The notes below the pieces were generated by a model. That model had not been told where the DNA came from. It worked only from the letters and a program-made list of their open reading frames with translations, and did no database searches. This document shows positions 1-12,800 of a DNA stretch of 53,425 nt, in pieces. The stretch spans positions 287,549-340,973 of the forward strand of contig NW_019091621.1 in assembly GCF_001949145.1 (NCBI RefSeq), written 5' to 3'. Positions within the stretch are counted from its first letter, which is position 1. The number at the start of each line of letters is the position of its first letter. The position numbers and the translations under genes are program-made. This DNA is from Acanthaster planci (lineage: Eukaryota > Echinodermata > Asteroidea > Valvatida > Acanthasteridae).

Positions 1-59
1 CAAAAACCAGTTATATAAATTAGCATAAAGATACACAAAAAAGTGTGTCTAACAAAAAT

Positions 60-261
60 TCATTGCGTGGCAGATCCTTGAATACTACTTAAGGTCAAAG
101 AAGCTGTGCCACCTGTGTAATCTTCGTCCTTCCAGACATCTAGCTGGGCAACTGTACAGAGTTCCTTCAGCTCCTGGCTGGACAGCTGGTCAGCTAGGAG
201 GGGGAACTCCTTCAGGTGAGTGAAGACGATATCATTATCCTCAGCAGTCCTCTCATACGGA
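60..261 (-). CDS. CNBD1: CNBD1-like exon 5, last exon in window; 3' border uncertain
   Basis: The acceptor TTTCAG is at 262-267. The exon continues KKL with PYERTAEDNDIVFTHLKEFP and ADQLSSQELKELC. It either reads on to a TGA at 60-62 or is spliced at ACAG|GTGGCA (exon start 113), just before the expected beta-roll. The second reading fits CNBD1 better, because the family has a cyclic-nucleotide-binding domain next. No AATAAA follows the TGA inside the window. Confidence 0.55.
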
Positions 262-2455
262 CTGAAATGACATCATATAGCAAAGGGCACTGGTAAATGA
301 TTTTTTCATTATATCTTGTGATTAGTACAATTAACTTTGTTTCGTCAATGAGGGAATTTTAAACACTTGAATTGTTTTATTGACTCACAGTTTCTTTAGG
401 ATGGTTCTCAGATCTTTAATCCTATTGGAAGCAATAATGACAGGATCCACAATCTTTCTCTCCTTATGTAGTTTGGCCATGTGGTCAGCTATTTCATGAC
501 TCCAAGTCTCTGGCATCTGGAGGTCCTCTAGGTGCTGTTTACCACATGAAAGACTAGTCGCCGAACCTACAAGAGCACGGAACAGCCATGGTTAAAATTA
601 TGTCAAACCTCTGAATGACCAATGCCCTGTCAAAAAGTACCTTCATCACTGGCATCAATTTGAGCCAGAAAATGGAGGGATTGGAAATTGTGGGGGGGAT
701 GACTTGCCCAGTCATGGAAATTGTAGAAGCCAGGGGGGCATGCTAACACCACATGACACTATAATTATAGGGGACAATGTGCATGATACACATGTACATC
801 TGTAATATGTATTACATTCGTGCAGATTCGTTCATCAGAACAAGATATTTATAGCTTTTTTCTACTGTTGCCCCTTTTGAACACTATTGAATACATCTTA
901 GTTGTTCAAAAGTCCAAAACATTTTTCACAATCCGTCTTTTTTTTTTCTCACCGAGGAATAGTAGGGAGAGGGATGATTCAATAGCCCATCAATAAACTG
1001 AAAAGCCCTCTGTAAAGGCCCAAAAAATGATTCTAGACAGCATACATGTATGGAAGCTAGATAAAACTTGTACATGTAGTTAAGACTGATTGTGTGAGAC
1101 ATTAGTTTTTTCCCATTTTATCTCAGGAGGATATGGCTTTCTAAAATAAAATCATCGAAAGAAATGTACGTCATTTGAACGACCCTTTTTTCATTTTCCA
1201 TTTTTATCAGAATGGCACTGTGCTTCCAAACCTAGCTTCAAGGGACATATCAGCCATTACTACAATTAAAGCTAAGCTTTTTGATGAGACTTTGGCCATT
1301 TTACTATCAATTATACTGTGGAAAACGATGGTACAGGTGCATGTATCAAACCCTTCTTTATAATTTCAGCTGCCTACATGTAATTCACAACGAGTGCACA
1401 ACAACCGGCATAGCTCACAAAAAGAATAATACCACAACTTACTCTGTGACTGCAGTCACCCAGCACATACCTGTGGAGACATTGGAAATGTTCTTGGTTG
1501 GCTGATTACGTTTTCCTGACGGAATGCATGGTAATGGCTTGTTGTTGGCAAACATGCGATGGTAGTTGTCCATGAAAAAGCGATGGCCTTCCTCTGTACT
1601 TTCATTTCTTGCCCTTAAATTCCAGAGTTCAGAGGATTACATAAGATTAGCACTTGCACTGTCTAACTGTAACACAACTTAGGAATCCTGGTTCTAACTC
1701 CATTCTTTCTTCAGTTAATATAAATTCTAAAAGAATGTCAGAATGTAATATGTTCAATGGTTAAACTTGCAAGTTAGTAATTTTCAGATTAATTTTTGCT
1801 TTGTTGTCCAAGCATTTTGCCCCGTAAGCAGTTATTTAAAATTCATTCACAACTTGATTTACCTCCCTTTTAGGCCGTCATAACTGTTGATTAATTCCAA
1901 ATTAGTGTAGTCAATCACTGGACTCAAATCACGACTGCATGTAGGCACTGTTCAATGGGGAAAATGAAATCATGGTGAAACCTATGCATAAAATGATTCA
2001 GCAGTGTAGAATGCTGGTACCACATAGTTTGAGCGTTGACTCTTGTCACTGAAAATAATAAAGCCAACTGCTCTAGAATTAAACCCTGCCGTTTAGAAAG
2101 AGTGACGGCCCACTGATTGAAAGTACTGGAGTGAATAATTTAAACCATTATTCCCTTTAAAGTTCAATGGTTTTGCCAGCTAATATGTCACAGTATACCT
2201 TTGAGTTTAACTGTTAATTTGTTTCCTTTTCTGTATTTTGAAATGAGCAAATCTTCCAAGGCCACGACATGTATAGCTGGGTTTCAATGTCAGTGTTACA
2301 ATCGAAAGGAGCAAAATTATCCCCCTTCACGTCCACAAGTTCCTTCTACGTAATTCTCACCACTCACCTCTGTGTCGTGTTTTGTGGAGGTCTCTTTCAC
2401 TCCATTTCTCCACCTGTTTCTTTCCATCTCCGTGACCATTTGTTGCCAGTGCCAT
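60..2455 (-). CDS. CNBD1: CNBD1-like protein (cyclic nucleotide-binding domain containing 1), N-terminal part, five exons
   Basis: Five exons on the minus strand join in frame: 2368-2455 (ATG, starts MALATNGHGD), 1863-1947, 1471-1613, 389-566, and 113-261 (or 60-261 if read to the stop). Every junction has GT-AG borders and compatible phases, giving 214 residues to a possible donor or 231 to the TGA. Two blocks match what I remember of vertebrate CNBD1. The first is a YTNLELINSYDGLKGR region followed by FFMDNYHRMF and NNKPLPCIP. The second is a later LRTILKKLPYERT block with a following LKEFPLLADQL helix. In vertebrate CNBD1 the second block leads directly into the cyclic-nucleotide-binding fold, which would lie left of the window. 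The function of CNBD1 is poorly known. The gene is divergent to the CNGB gene, about 1.1 kb apart. The family call rests on remembered similarity, not on a search. Confidence 0.72.
389..566 (-). CDS. CNBD1: CNBD1-like exon 4
   Basis: 178 nt, with acceptor CTTGTAG and donor AAACT|GTGAGT. It encodes a charged helical stretch (MPETWSHEIADHMAKLHKER) followed by IKDLRTILKKL, the start of the block that precedes the nucleotide-binding fold. Confidence 0.65.
1471..1613 (-). CDS. CNBD1: CNBD1-like exon 3
   Basis: 143 nt, with acceptor TTTAAG and donor ACAG|GTATGT. It encodes the stretch with EEGHRFFMDNYHRMFANNKP followed by LPCIPSGKR. The FM-x-x-Y-x-x-x-F helix and the proline-rich end are the parts I match to CNBD1. 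Confidence 0.65.
1863..1947 (-). CDS. CNBD1: CNBD1-like exon 2
   Basis: 85 nt. The acceptor ends AACAG and the donor is GGGAG|GTAAAT. It encodes PTCSRDLSPVIDYTNLELIN and then SYDGLKG, the first block that resembles vertebrate CNBD1. Confidence 0.65.
2368..2455 (-). CDS. CNBD1: CNBD1-like exon 1 (start codon exon)
   Basis: The start ATG is the complement of CAT at 2453-2455. It opens MALATNGHGDGKK, a polar N-terminus without a signal peptide. The donor CAGAG|GTGAGT is strong. The exon is 88 nt and leaves one base for the next exon. Confidence 0.6.
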
Positions 2456-3555
2456 GTCAGACTACTAGAGAATTAGACAACCTCAATTCCACCTGGGATA
2501 CCAGCCGTGCATTCATCAAAAACGGCGGCCCTACAAAAGGTCTGATCCGGATCCCTCAATAGCGGCTAGCATGGCAACAATAAACATCCCTCATGAGGGC
2601 GCTATTGAATGTTTATCATAATTAATTGGATGAGCAGGTGCATACGTGCAGGTGCATGCGCTGCGTGTTACGTGCCGCGCCGAAGACGCAAAGATTGGTC
2701 CTCCTCTGCACATGAGACATGGGCCGCATCTTCCGATCATTGGTTGCTATGCTGTTTATGCTAATGATGAAGAAATGATCGTCTTACAAGATGAAATTAT
2801 GACAAATTGACGACATGACGTGGGAAGATGTAAACGGTGGTCCAACATGTCCAAAATATAATCGGTAAGTTTATTTTGCACCCCAGAGAGCCTTGTGGTG
2901 AAAGCAAATTCACGTGACCGAACCTTTGAGCATGTTGGGAAAAGGTGAATAGTTTGATAGCGCACAGTATTTCATGAATCAGTGACGTACGTTGCCGTGA
3001 TTGCCTTATGTTGTTTTTATGCTCAGTGAAGTATTGATTGACAAGTCAGTGCAGTTCTTTGTCTTTGTTTGATATGTTTCATTTGTGCAGGTTTTGATCA
3101 ATCGTGTGTTATGCATACACGCTAGGCAATCATGGCAGTATAGGCCTCTGTCCCTTGCTTTAGTCAGAGTCATTCACTGGGTAAAATGATTTAGTTGGAG
3201 GTAAAAACAATCACATATTTGTCAATGTCATGACAAATATGATGAAAAGTGTGGCTTTTAATGAAGAATTGTTGGCGCGGCATAATGCAGTGTTTTTCTT
3301 CATAGTAATTCAAGATTATTCTGGCATTAGAGTGTGTTATCAATATCAATATTATCAATGGCACATATTGCTTTTCTTGGAGTGTTATAGCTCTTTACAT
3401 TCTTTATTTTTTTCTTCCTGCTCATCAACTCTCTGTATCTATAAACTGACTCATATCGACAGTGATTCAGCAAGCAGGTATTGAAAAAAATGTTTAAAGG
3501 GAAGAAATGCAGCTGCCATCAAAAAGCAAGTTTCTTTTAATTTTTTCTCAAATAG
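2456..3555. promoter_or_regulatory. Divergent CNBD1/CNGB intergenic region, probable bidirectional promoter
   Basis: About 1.1 kb separates the two opposed genes. The part next to CNBD1 (about 2520-2750) is CpG-rich compared with its surroundings. It has two inverted CCAAT boxes (ATTGG at 2694-2698 and 2739-2743) and an RFX-like half-site ATGGCAAC at 2571-2578, with a weaker GTTGCTAT at 2743-2750. The rest, to 3540, is AT-rich. A non-coding or N-terminal first exon of CNGB may lie here, because the first recognisable CNGB exon begins at an apparent splice acceptor. Confidence 0.45.
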
Positions 3556-3563
3556 ATGAGCGG

Positions 3564-3888
3564 ATGTCATTCCCAGTAGATTCCGTCAAGCACCCACCCA
3601 AGAAGTTGAAGCCACTGGATGCCATGGCCTCCACCCAGAAGCTAGAGACAGTGGAGCTGCACAGCCTGCACCTGCTGGGGAACACCACCCGTCTGCCACC
3701 AGTGCCAAAGGCCACCACGCCCACCATCCGCCTGTCGGTGCCCCCACCCGGCCACTTTTCACACCATGGGGTGGACATTGTCACATCGGATCATGACGAG
3801 GCGTGCGGCGGTTTGGTCAATACAGGATACGTTTCAGATGGAGGAGGGGCTGTGTCACCCATGCAGCTTGAGGGTTTGGCTAGTGGCA
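3564..3888 (+). CDS. CNGB3: CNGB exon 1 (first recognisable coding exon)
   Basis: A probable acceptor (pyrimidine tract, then AAATAG at 3550-3555) precedes the frame. The first in-frame ATG after it is 3564 ([17 protein letters not shown]). The frame stays open back to the acceptor, so an upstream exon could supply the true start. The donor is GGCA|GTAAGT at 3888. The content is Ser/Pro/Gly-rich and disordered. Confidence 0.6.
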
Positions 3889-6800
3889 GTAAGTACTAAG
3901 TTCCTTTTTTCCTGCCTGTTGGTTTGCACTATTTGTGTATTAGTGAGTATGTTCATTCGCTTGTCTACATATTCGTACCAATCTACATGCGTGTTTATTC
4001 CAACTTTCTTGATGTGACTAACTAACCCTTAACCCTGCCTTCAATCGCATCACGTCTTCTTATTGTGCAAACCCCAGATTTTGATTCTTGCAGTAATTTT
4101 GACACCATTGTTATGCAAATTGGACAGACTGTTCTTGTGAAATGTCCGTTATAGACCAAAAGTGAGCCGATGCTCAAGAGAATGTGAAATACAAAAACTT
4201 AAACTAAACCCTTTGTTAGATGGAGCTAAAACTTCACACACCTACACTGTTAACCAGCGCCTTTTACATTTATGCCCACTTCCAGACATATTAGTCACGA
4301 GATAGCTGAGATCTTGCAGATGGTGATGGAATCACCCTCTCCCAAAGTTGCGAGATGGGGAAGATAAACCCTCTAGGGTTAGAGATATACCTCACAAATC
4401 AGCCAAATTCATCCCCAATTTTGCATAATTTCCTTATATTTTAAATAGCTCATCCCAGCAACTGAAAACACAATTTTGTTGAGGGGCAAAGAACATTCCA
4501 TGTTTGTTTAGTACACCTTGTATAAGCCTTGGTTGAAACAGCCATTGATTTGGACAGCTGTGGCTTTTCACCATTATGTACTAACGTTAATTTAAACCAG
4601 GGGCGTCAATCAAGTACCTGACATGGATATGACTATGGGCTGTATAACATATCCACAAAGCTTCCCCAGATGAAAGTTCTCATTATGCTAATGAAGTGTG
4701 TCTTGATTCTTGACTTTTTTGCTCCTCTACAGAGCAGAGCAGCCTAAGTCATTTGTCCTCAGACCGGGATGGCGTAATGAGTACTTTGTCCACAAGTCCT
4801 TGCCCATCAAACGGCTCAGTCATTGATTCTGTCTTCAGCTCAACTGGGGATCTGATTCAAGCAGCGAAACCCACTCGGAGGTAACATTTTGGCAATGAGT
4901 GGTGGTCATAGGAATACTTTTCTTCCATATTCGTAATCAGTCATTAAGAGTTTGGAGTATTAAAGGAGGTAACTCAAAAATTCTTTGCCTGTTTAGATGT
5001 TGGATTAATGTGCCTGTCTACAGTTGTGGCTGAGAGAATTTGTGTACAATGGTGTAACATACTGTTGTTAAAGTCAAAACCTTTTTATGACAAACCCAGT
5101 GACTTGGGATAAGGAAGCCGTATATTTAACTTTAGAGCTGGTTCGAGTTCAAACTATAATTTGCCTCTTACTGATGCATGAGTCACAGTGCAGTCCATCA
5201 GGAAGGACTCTAGTCAAAACGATGGTTATGCAAAACAACTGACTTTTTTGAAATGGAGATAATCGTACTCATTTGCTTACGATGGCAGTGTTCTATCTCA
5301 CCAATGCATTGCATCAATACAAAACAAGGTATCAATAATCCTCTAGACCAGTTCAACCACATAAGTCAAAGTATTGTTAACATTTGTTGCCACTCAAACT
5401 TGCCCTTGTTTCTAGAGACTGAGACTGAAAATGGAATCAAGTTACATGTACATGTCCCTCCGTCTTAAAACTGTCCCAAATTTCACACTGTGATATTTTC
5501 ATATCAAACACCACAGGGGTCAGGTACACTCCATGAATGAATCTCTTGGCCTTCCACATGCCGCTGAGATGATGAACAAGCGTTTCAGTCTCCCTGGCTC
5601 CATGGACCATCTTAGTCCCATCTCTGCCATCCTGCCACCGGCGATGGCCGTTGGCAGCAACAGTCACTCCGTGGCCACCCGGACCTTGTCCCTGCAGAAC
5701 CCGGACCTCCTTAACTCCTCCCAGCTGATGAAGAGCTCGCCTCGCAGCGGCTCCCCATCGCTGCGGACGGGTGGCTGGTTCCAAAAGCGACCCTCGGCAG
5801 TCAGCTCTATGAGCAGTTTGAGTGATGTGAGCTGCATGAGCAACAGGTTGGATTTTGCTTGTGTTGGGGGGTACAGGGCATGGTGAGGAGGGGATGTTTC
5901 ACTGTCTGCCTCATTGGTGTGTGCAAGAAACATTCTAAACCCTTCATAGGCTGTGTTCACCTAGTTAATGCAAATTATGATTTAAGTTAGAGCACTTCAT
6001 TGACATTTTTCACCATTTTGCTCTCAGAATGGACACTGCTTAAGGGTGCACAGTTCAGGCTCATATTGTCAACTTGATAATATACACTATTCAGACATGA
6101 ATCCACAAGTCACTGAACTGGCTGAAATCACTTTGCCCAATTTACTTCCTTACATCTGTTTTTCCTTCCTTAAACCACCCAAGTAATCTATGGTTTTCTG
6201 TAGACACCATTAAATGAATGTAATGTAGTACAGATGCAGATGGGTTAAGCTTGACTGTGCTATGTTCAAACTAATTCACATGTAAACCTTGTTCTTGCCA
6301 GCAGACCTCAATACAAGCCCTCATTTTGACTTCATTGCAAGTGAAGCCCATTCGTTTTGATTTTAATTATCTGGTGATGCTATATCAACGACAGAATCTG
6401 TTACAATTTCCATCCCCAGCTTGGACGAAGATACTGTTGCTGCTAACACCCGTCAGAAACTCCAGCATCTTGTCAAGGCCGTCACTAAGAGAGCAAAGAA
6501 GGCAGGACGCAATGAGGTCACGCCCATCTCCACCGTCTCAGCCACGCTCGCTCCTCCAGGTATGAAGCCAAAGATGATTATTCACAATCAGAAGTATTAC
6601 CATATGTGGACAGGCATTATATCACACACCTGGCGTGTTCTGACCAATCACAAAGTCTTTCCAGCATGCTGCAAAAGATTGTAGGTGTTTCCATGGCGAT
6701 AAGAAATTCATCATTGCCAACTCAAGATATGCAGTGTTAAAGTTGATGAAAAATGTGCCATTTTACCTTGGCTTGAGCCAAGCTGAAAAAGCAGTCAAAA

Positions 6801-9800
6801 TGTGCTGGGTGTGGACATAATGGCTCGTGCAACTATAATAATACCCCTGACTGATTTGGAATTGTCAATCACCATGTAAGTTTGCACTGTGGATGGGTTT
6901 TTGTAAAGACAAACAGGATGTACCTAGAGAAAGCGAGCACTGTCAACAATTTTCAGAAATTGGTATTTTTTTTCACAGACGTTGCATTCAACACTTTAGG
7001 TTTTAGTGTGTAGGCCAGAGTGTCTTAAAAATTGGCAGATATCCTTCTCCAAAAAAATGGATGGACTTTATGGGAGGGATTGTCTTTCTGCAAAATCCCC
7101 AAGATGACGCAAAGAATACCTTGTTCATCCACTTAGATGCAAACAACATTCTCTCAATACTTACTTTGCAGTTGTCCACAATATCCGCAAACGCCTGGAC
7201 TCGTTTGCTCCCAGCAGTGCCACAGATGTCACCACAGAGGTCCACGTCAAGAAATTTGGCTGCTGTAGGGTCCTTACCCTGCGTAACTGGTTAGCTAAAT
7301 ACACCTGCCCGGATGCCATTGATCCAACAGGTAATTGTGAATATTATGATCCTGGGTTATCAACCAACCTTCCTCCCAGGAGCCATGACCTTGTGGATGG
7401 GGAAGTATTGTTTGTGATTTATAAAGAGATGTCAGACGTCTTAAAATCCGTTGTGAAGACCATGTCCAAATTACATGGCTTCAGGTCCATGAAAAATGTC
7501 TGGAGCCACTAGCCAGCAACTTTGGCATTGGCATAAATGTTATTTCTATCCATATAAATTAAGTAGTTCAAATGTAGTCTTAGTTTGACTTCACAGCCAC
7601 ACATAGGCTTAAAGACTGGTTGTAAACATGACTCCCAATTTAAAAGAAATTCATGTCAAATCCCAGCTTTCAACAATGTAGTAATTAATGTTAGAACTAA
7701 ATAATTGAACTCTCCAAATACTTAATGAGAAAAAGCAACAGTAAATTTTTAGTTTTGGAGAGAGATAAAAAGTTGAAATTCTGCCCAAATCATAAATTAA
7801 AATGCTTAAATGTAGATTACAGCTTTAGAACTGAAATAAATAAAACAGTGGGTTTAGGCCTACTAGAAATAAGCAATGCGGAACAATACTGTGAAAGGAA
7901 TATAGAACTTACATTACGTGTTGCACCTATATCACATTTATTTCCATGGGCCTGATTGCTTCACACAGATCTTGATCAGTGATCCCAACGCTGGTTGGCT
8001 CTATCGATTAGGTGGGCTATGGTGTCTGTGAACCAATGTCGGATCATTCATGGGGATCCAGATCTACATGAAACAAACAGGCCCTTTATGTTCCCCAGGT
8101 CACTAGGTAAAATATTCCTAGAGTGTCACAGGTGCCTCGTGTAACAGATCAAATTACAATTATTTTGTTACCCGCTCGCATAAAAAGGGAAAAGTCTCTA
8201 AATCAATTTTGGGGAACAAAAGTTTTCTACTGTTACTCAGCCGTCAAGTGACAGACATTCTGTGGGAGCAAATCACATTTGGTTTTCTCCAATGTGATGA
8301 GGCTCTTTCAAGTTTTGGTGAGCCATATCTGCACATGTGTAAGAAACAGATCAATTTTTGAGTGGTGTTCTGGCTGTGCTAGTATGATATGTATATGTGT
8401 GGGAAGTAATATGGAAAGAAGGGTTTATTTAAGGGATTGTTTCTATTTGTCTTGGCTAGGAGGCATGTGGCTGACCTGGTTGTTTCTCGTCGCCCTGGTT
8501 TTCATCTATAATGCCATCTCCATCTTCCTGCGAGCAGCCTTCCACGAGGACACCATCGGGGCAGAGACCACCTGGCTCTACTTTGACTACCTGGGCGATT
8601 TCATCTACTTGTTGGACATCATTCTGCACACCCGGCTGCTGTACTTTGAAAACGGTCAGATCCAGGTGGGTAGGCGCAGCAAAGGGAATGTCCTGACTTC
8701 AAGTTTCCTGCGCTCAATTTAAGTTCTTGCTCAGTAAATTTAAGTGCTGAGGAAAGAACCACTGGCTGTGTGTATCATATCACGTTTTGTTTATTAGCCT
8801 TTGTGACATGTCTTTTGGGCAAAGCTAACTAAAAGATTCTACTTCCAGTGTCTGACCTGCCCTATTTTGAAAGCAAAGGTATTGGGGGGGATTTGAATAG
8901 AATGAGAGAATGACCTCTGGTCTTTGTAAAACAGAATATGGTTATACCATATCGGTTACCAGTGAACAGTAATTGTAATTTCAGACAATGTCAAATGCCT
9001 CTGTTATATGTAGCCAGTTAACACTTAACTGCACACTGAATTGGCATACAGGTGAAAGACTGCTAAACCAAGATATATTTCCACTTGTCTATCCTGTTTT
9101 CATCAGATGGCATGTAATTGAAGCAGAACTTTTTGGGCCTAAGTAAACATTTCTGTGGTTAGTATTACCTCTAAATTGGGCCCCGGTTTGTGTCAAATTC
9201 CTACATTTAGTTTGTCAAAGAAAGTGTTATTTCTGAGGTCAAATCACAAATCAGTCACAAGTGAAATTACTGGTCAAGTAAAAGGGTTGAACAGTGGCAA
9301 TAGAATGCCTTTTGTTACTGGTCATTTGAACGTCATACAACTTATACTGGATGACTTGTCATTATCTTCCCAGCTGTTGTTTTTAAAGGAAGAAGTCATT
9401 TCAAAGCAACACCTTTTCCCAATTTTGCCTTCAATGGAACATGCCTACAGATGCAGAAAATGGACAGTATTTTTGTCTTCTTTTTCTCACTTCAGAGAGA
9501 CAAGGTGTTGATGAGGAAGCATTATACCAAGAGCTGGCAGTTCAAGGTACAGGAATGAAAATAATATTCCCACTGTTTCACGTGAAAAGTTTGGCAAGTG
9601 TATTTGAAAGTATAACTTATAGTTAACTGTCATCTCAATAGGCTAGCTATTGTACAGGGTGTCCCAGAATAATTAGAACCCAACCTTGCTCAACATTGCG
9701 TGTTTTTGTTGCTCATGAAAATAACTGAGATCTGCTTTAGTTCTTGCAATAAACACCTTTGGTGCACTGGCCACAGAATGGGGGGAGGCTGGTGGCCCCC

Positions 9801-12800
9801 CACCTTTGAAAAGGTAGTTATTTTGCCCCCCCCCCTTTTTAGGCCTACCAGCCGTTGGAGGTTCATTGCAACTTCATAATTGTATTCTTTTCAGTCTAAT
9901 GGCTGGGGCTTCCCCCCCTTCCCACTCTTAAAACCATTCCGTCGCTGTTGCTTTGCCATACTTTTTGTTTTCCTGAGAATTTTAGATCATGAAAAATTAT
10001 TATTACACCTGATTATACAAGAGGCACTGTTTTCAAAGTTTCAAAAAGTCAGAACAGGAATTTGTTGGGCACATCAGCCTTCCAATAAGTATAATCAGTT
10101 TCCCAAGCAGAACAACGAACGTTACTTTGTCAAGCACATACACGCAGGAGAATACTCCAGTGGAACAGTCGAGCGGTCCACCAGTTCATTTAACCGATGC
10201 AATTTACCATTTTTTGCACATGTTTTTGCATTTGTTGAAAAATTAAAAGTGGTGTATTCGTCAGGCCACTTGTCTGTAAGAGCCAGTGCATGATTTAGTT
10301 GTGTCTAAGTCAAACAGCACAATCTAAAGTTTGTTGTTATGTTCACTCCAAGTGTTTCTGTTTGTCTAAGTCTGTCCTGGATTGTCTGTGTTCGCTGTAA
10401 GGTCATCCTCAAAAAGCCTCAGCTTAAGCAGTTTAAGCACAAAGTTTCCTGTCAGAAAGTGGTGCGTTTCTTGAGCCATTTGAATGTGTGAGCGAGTGTG
10501 AGTATGATCAGTGTGTTGGTTGTACAGAATCTACAGTTTAGCACATGTGGAGGACATATATGATACATAATCTCAAACCCTGTAAAGTTCCTCCTTTTTT
10601 TGACTGCACAGTTGGATGTCCTGTGTCTAATCCCCTTGGATTTCATCTACTTTGCCATTGGCATCTTCCCAATCCTTCGTCTGCCTCGTCTGCTCAAGCT
10701 CCACAGCTACAATGAGTTTGTGCAGAAGTTTGAGAACAAGTCCAAGTCAGCCAACATATTCAGGTTTGCAGTTCAGGAGCCTGAAGCTGTTGTCATAACT
10801 TTGAGACAGAGAGGGTAGGGGAAAATAGATATAGAGAGATGGGAGAACTGATTTCTACTAATGGAAAGTTGACTTGACAGTTTTTCACCTAGGAACCTTT
10901 TCAGAAATAGGACAGCCACATACATTTACCAGTGCTGAAATCAAATGCTAATCAAGTTCATTGGTTATACCTTACAAAATGGGTGTTTTATTTCTTCAAT
11001 ACATTAGAAAAGTGACATACTCAGAGATGTAGACACTCGAGTCACTTGACTTGGACTCACATTGAACTTGAGTCGCTATTTTTTTGTTTCCTTATAAGTA
11101 TACACTATTTTGGAAATGCAATTGTGAATAAAAATGTTTTAGAAATGTTTCAACAGATAATTACCTAATCCCATATTGCTGTGGGATTACATAAAAAGTC
11201 AGTGAAGGCCTTTAAATTGGTGCAGTGAAGATGGGTGTCACTTCCTGGAAATGGAAATGTACCGAGTGAGAACACGGTGTACTTTGATGCTACCGATCCT
11301 TCATAAAAATAAAAATTACTTGGTTCTCTAAAATATGCGTGTGTGGAGTACACCCAAGTCCACTCGGGACTCGCTTTGTGGTGTCGTTGATAATATTTTC
11401 AAAGTCTGCCTGCTTTTATATTTTTGGGTTTTTTTGTGTGTAACCTTTTAGGGTTGTGAAAACCATTGGCTACTTGCTGTACATGATCCATCTGAATACC
11501 TGCTGCTACTATGTCATTTCCAGTTGGGAGGGGATCGGCAGCAACGAGTGGGTGTACAATGGTGATGGCAATGCGTAAGTACTGGCGAGGCTTTCTCAAG
11601 CATGGAAATCAACTCAGTCACTTTCATCTAAGTGCATGTACTATTGGTAAACATAATTCTTAAATATCGTAGGCAGTTCTCATTTGGTCGGACCTAAAGG
11701 ATATATTTATGCAGTAGTGTGCAATAAGACATATTCCTAAACTTGGCACAATTAAGGCACTCCCATGTGAGTCCATATACCACATATACACAGACCAGTC
11801 ATAAAAATGTTTGCTGTGCGTCTTATGATTTTTAGAAAGAGGGTGTCACGGTATAGTCTTTCATGGAAGTGCAAGGTGTCAAGCCAATAAAATAGGTAAT
11901 TGTGTGTGATACTCTCTTTGTCATGTGATGGCTGAGTTTAGGTGTGTTACTTGTGTCTAATACCATGAGTACACTTGTGAATGCACGGGGTACAACCCAT
12001 AGGTAAGCAAGAATATAATCTCAGTCGAACTTTGAGTATACTTGTGTATCTCTATTTCATGATGACAGAGAGGTAATCGTTGACCATTAATTTGCACGAT
12101 GTGATCCAAGAGCAATGGGCATGCACATTTTCCTGCACCTTAGAGTATTAGGAGGGTAACACATGCAAACTTGGCCCAAGGGACAGAATCTGTGGGTAAG
12201 GTATTATATGTTTGCCGCATCAAGATCAGAAATCTTAACTCACGTTCTAGTGCCAATTTTTTTTTTTCTTCTTTTCTTGACCAATTTGTAGCTACATACG
12301 TTGCCTGTACCGAGCAACAAAAACTCTCATCACCATTGGCAACCTGCCGACCCCCATCACCACATTTGAGTTCTTCTTCATGAATATGGATTTTATGGTT
12401 GGCGTCTTTGTCTTTGCCACCATCATTGGACAGGTAACTGTGCTCTACTCTGCAATGCAGGTCATATTTTCAACTGGTTTCAACCAATCATGCTGTCCCT
12501 GGATTCTCACTGTTTTGGCAAAATGGTCAGAAAATATTTAGGTAAAAGTCACACAGAAGCAGGAGATCAAAATATAAATGCTTCTGACATAACACGTATG
12601 TCTTGTGCTAGATTTGGAACCACACTTTCTGCAGATAGGCTTTTGCTCAGTGGCATATTTGACAATGAGGATGACAGGGTGGGCTGTAAAATACAGCAGT
12701 CCCATTTTCGTGGAAGAAGTTGTGGGCGAAATGCACGAAATTCCAGGAGGATGAAGCACCCCATGGAAAGGAAATCTTTGAAAGAAAATTATTTCACACA

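Noticed and set aside
3507-3563. Upstream ATG (MQLPSKSKFLLIFSQIDER) as the CNGB start
   Set aside because: The DNA there is a pyrimidine tract ending in AG, as in a splice acceptor, and the hydrophobic stretch would be odd for a CNGB N-terminus. Kept only as an alternative.
8279-8459. N-terminal extension of the S1 exon frame ([10 protein letters not shown]...)
   Set aside because: It is intron read-through: the acceptor TTGGCTAG at 8452-8459 fits the phase of exon 5, and the upstream part has no CNG similarity.
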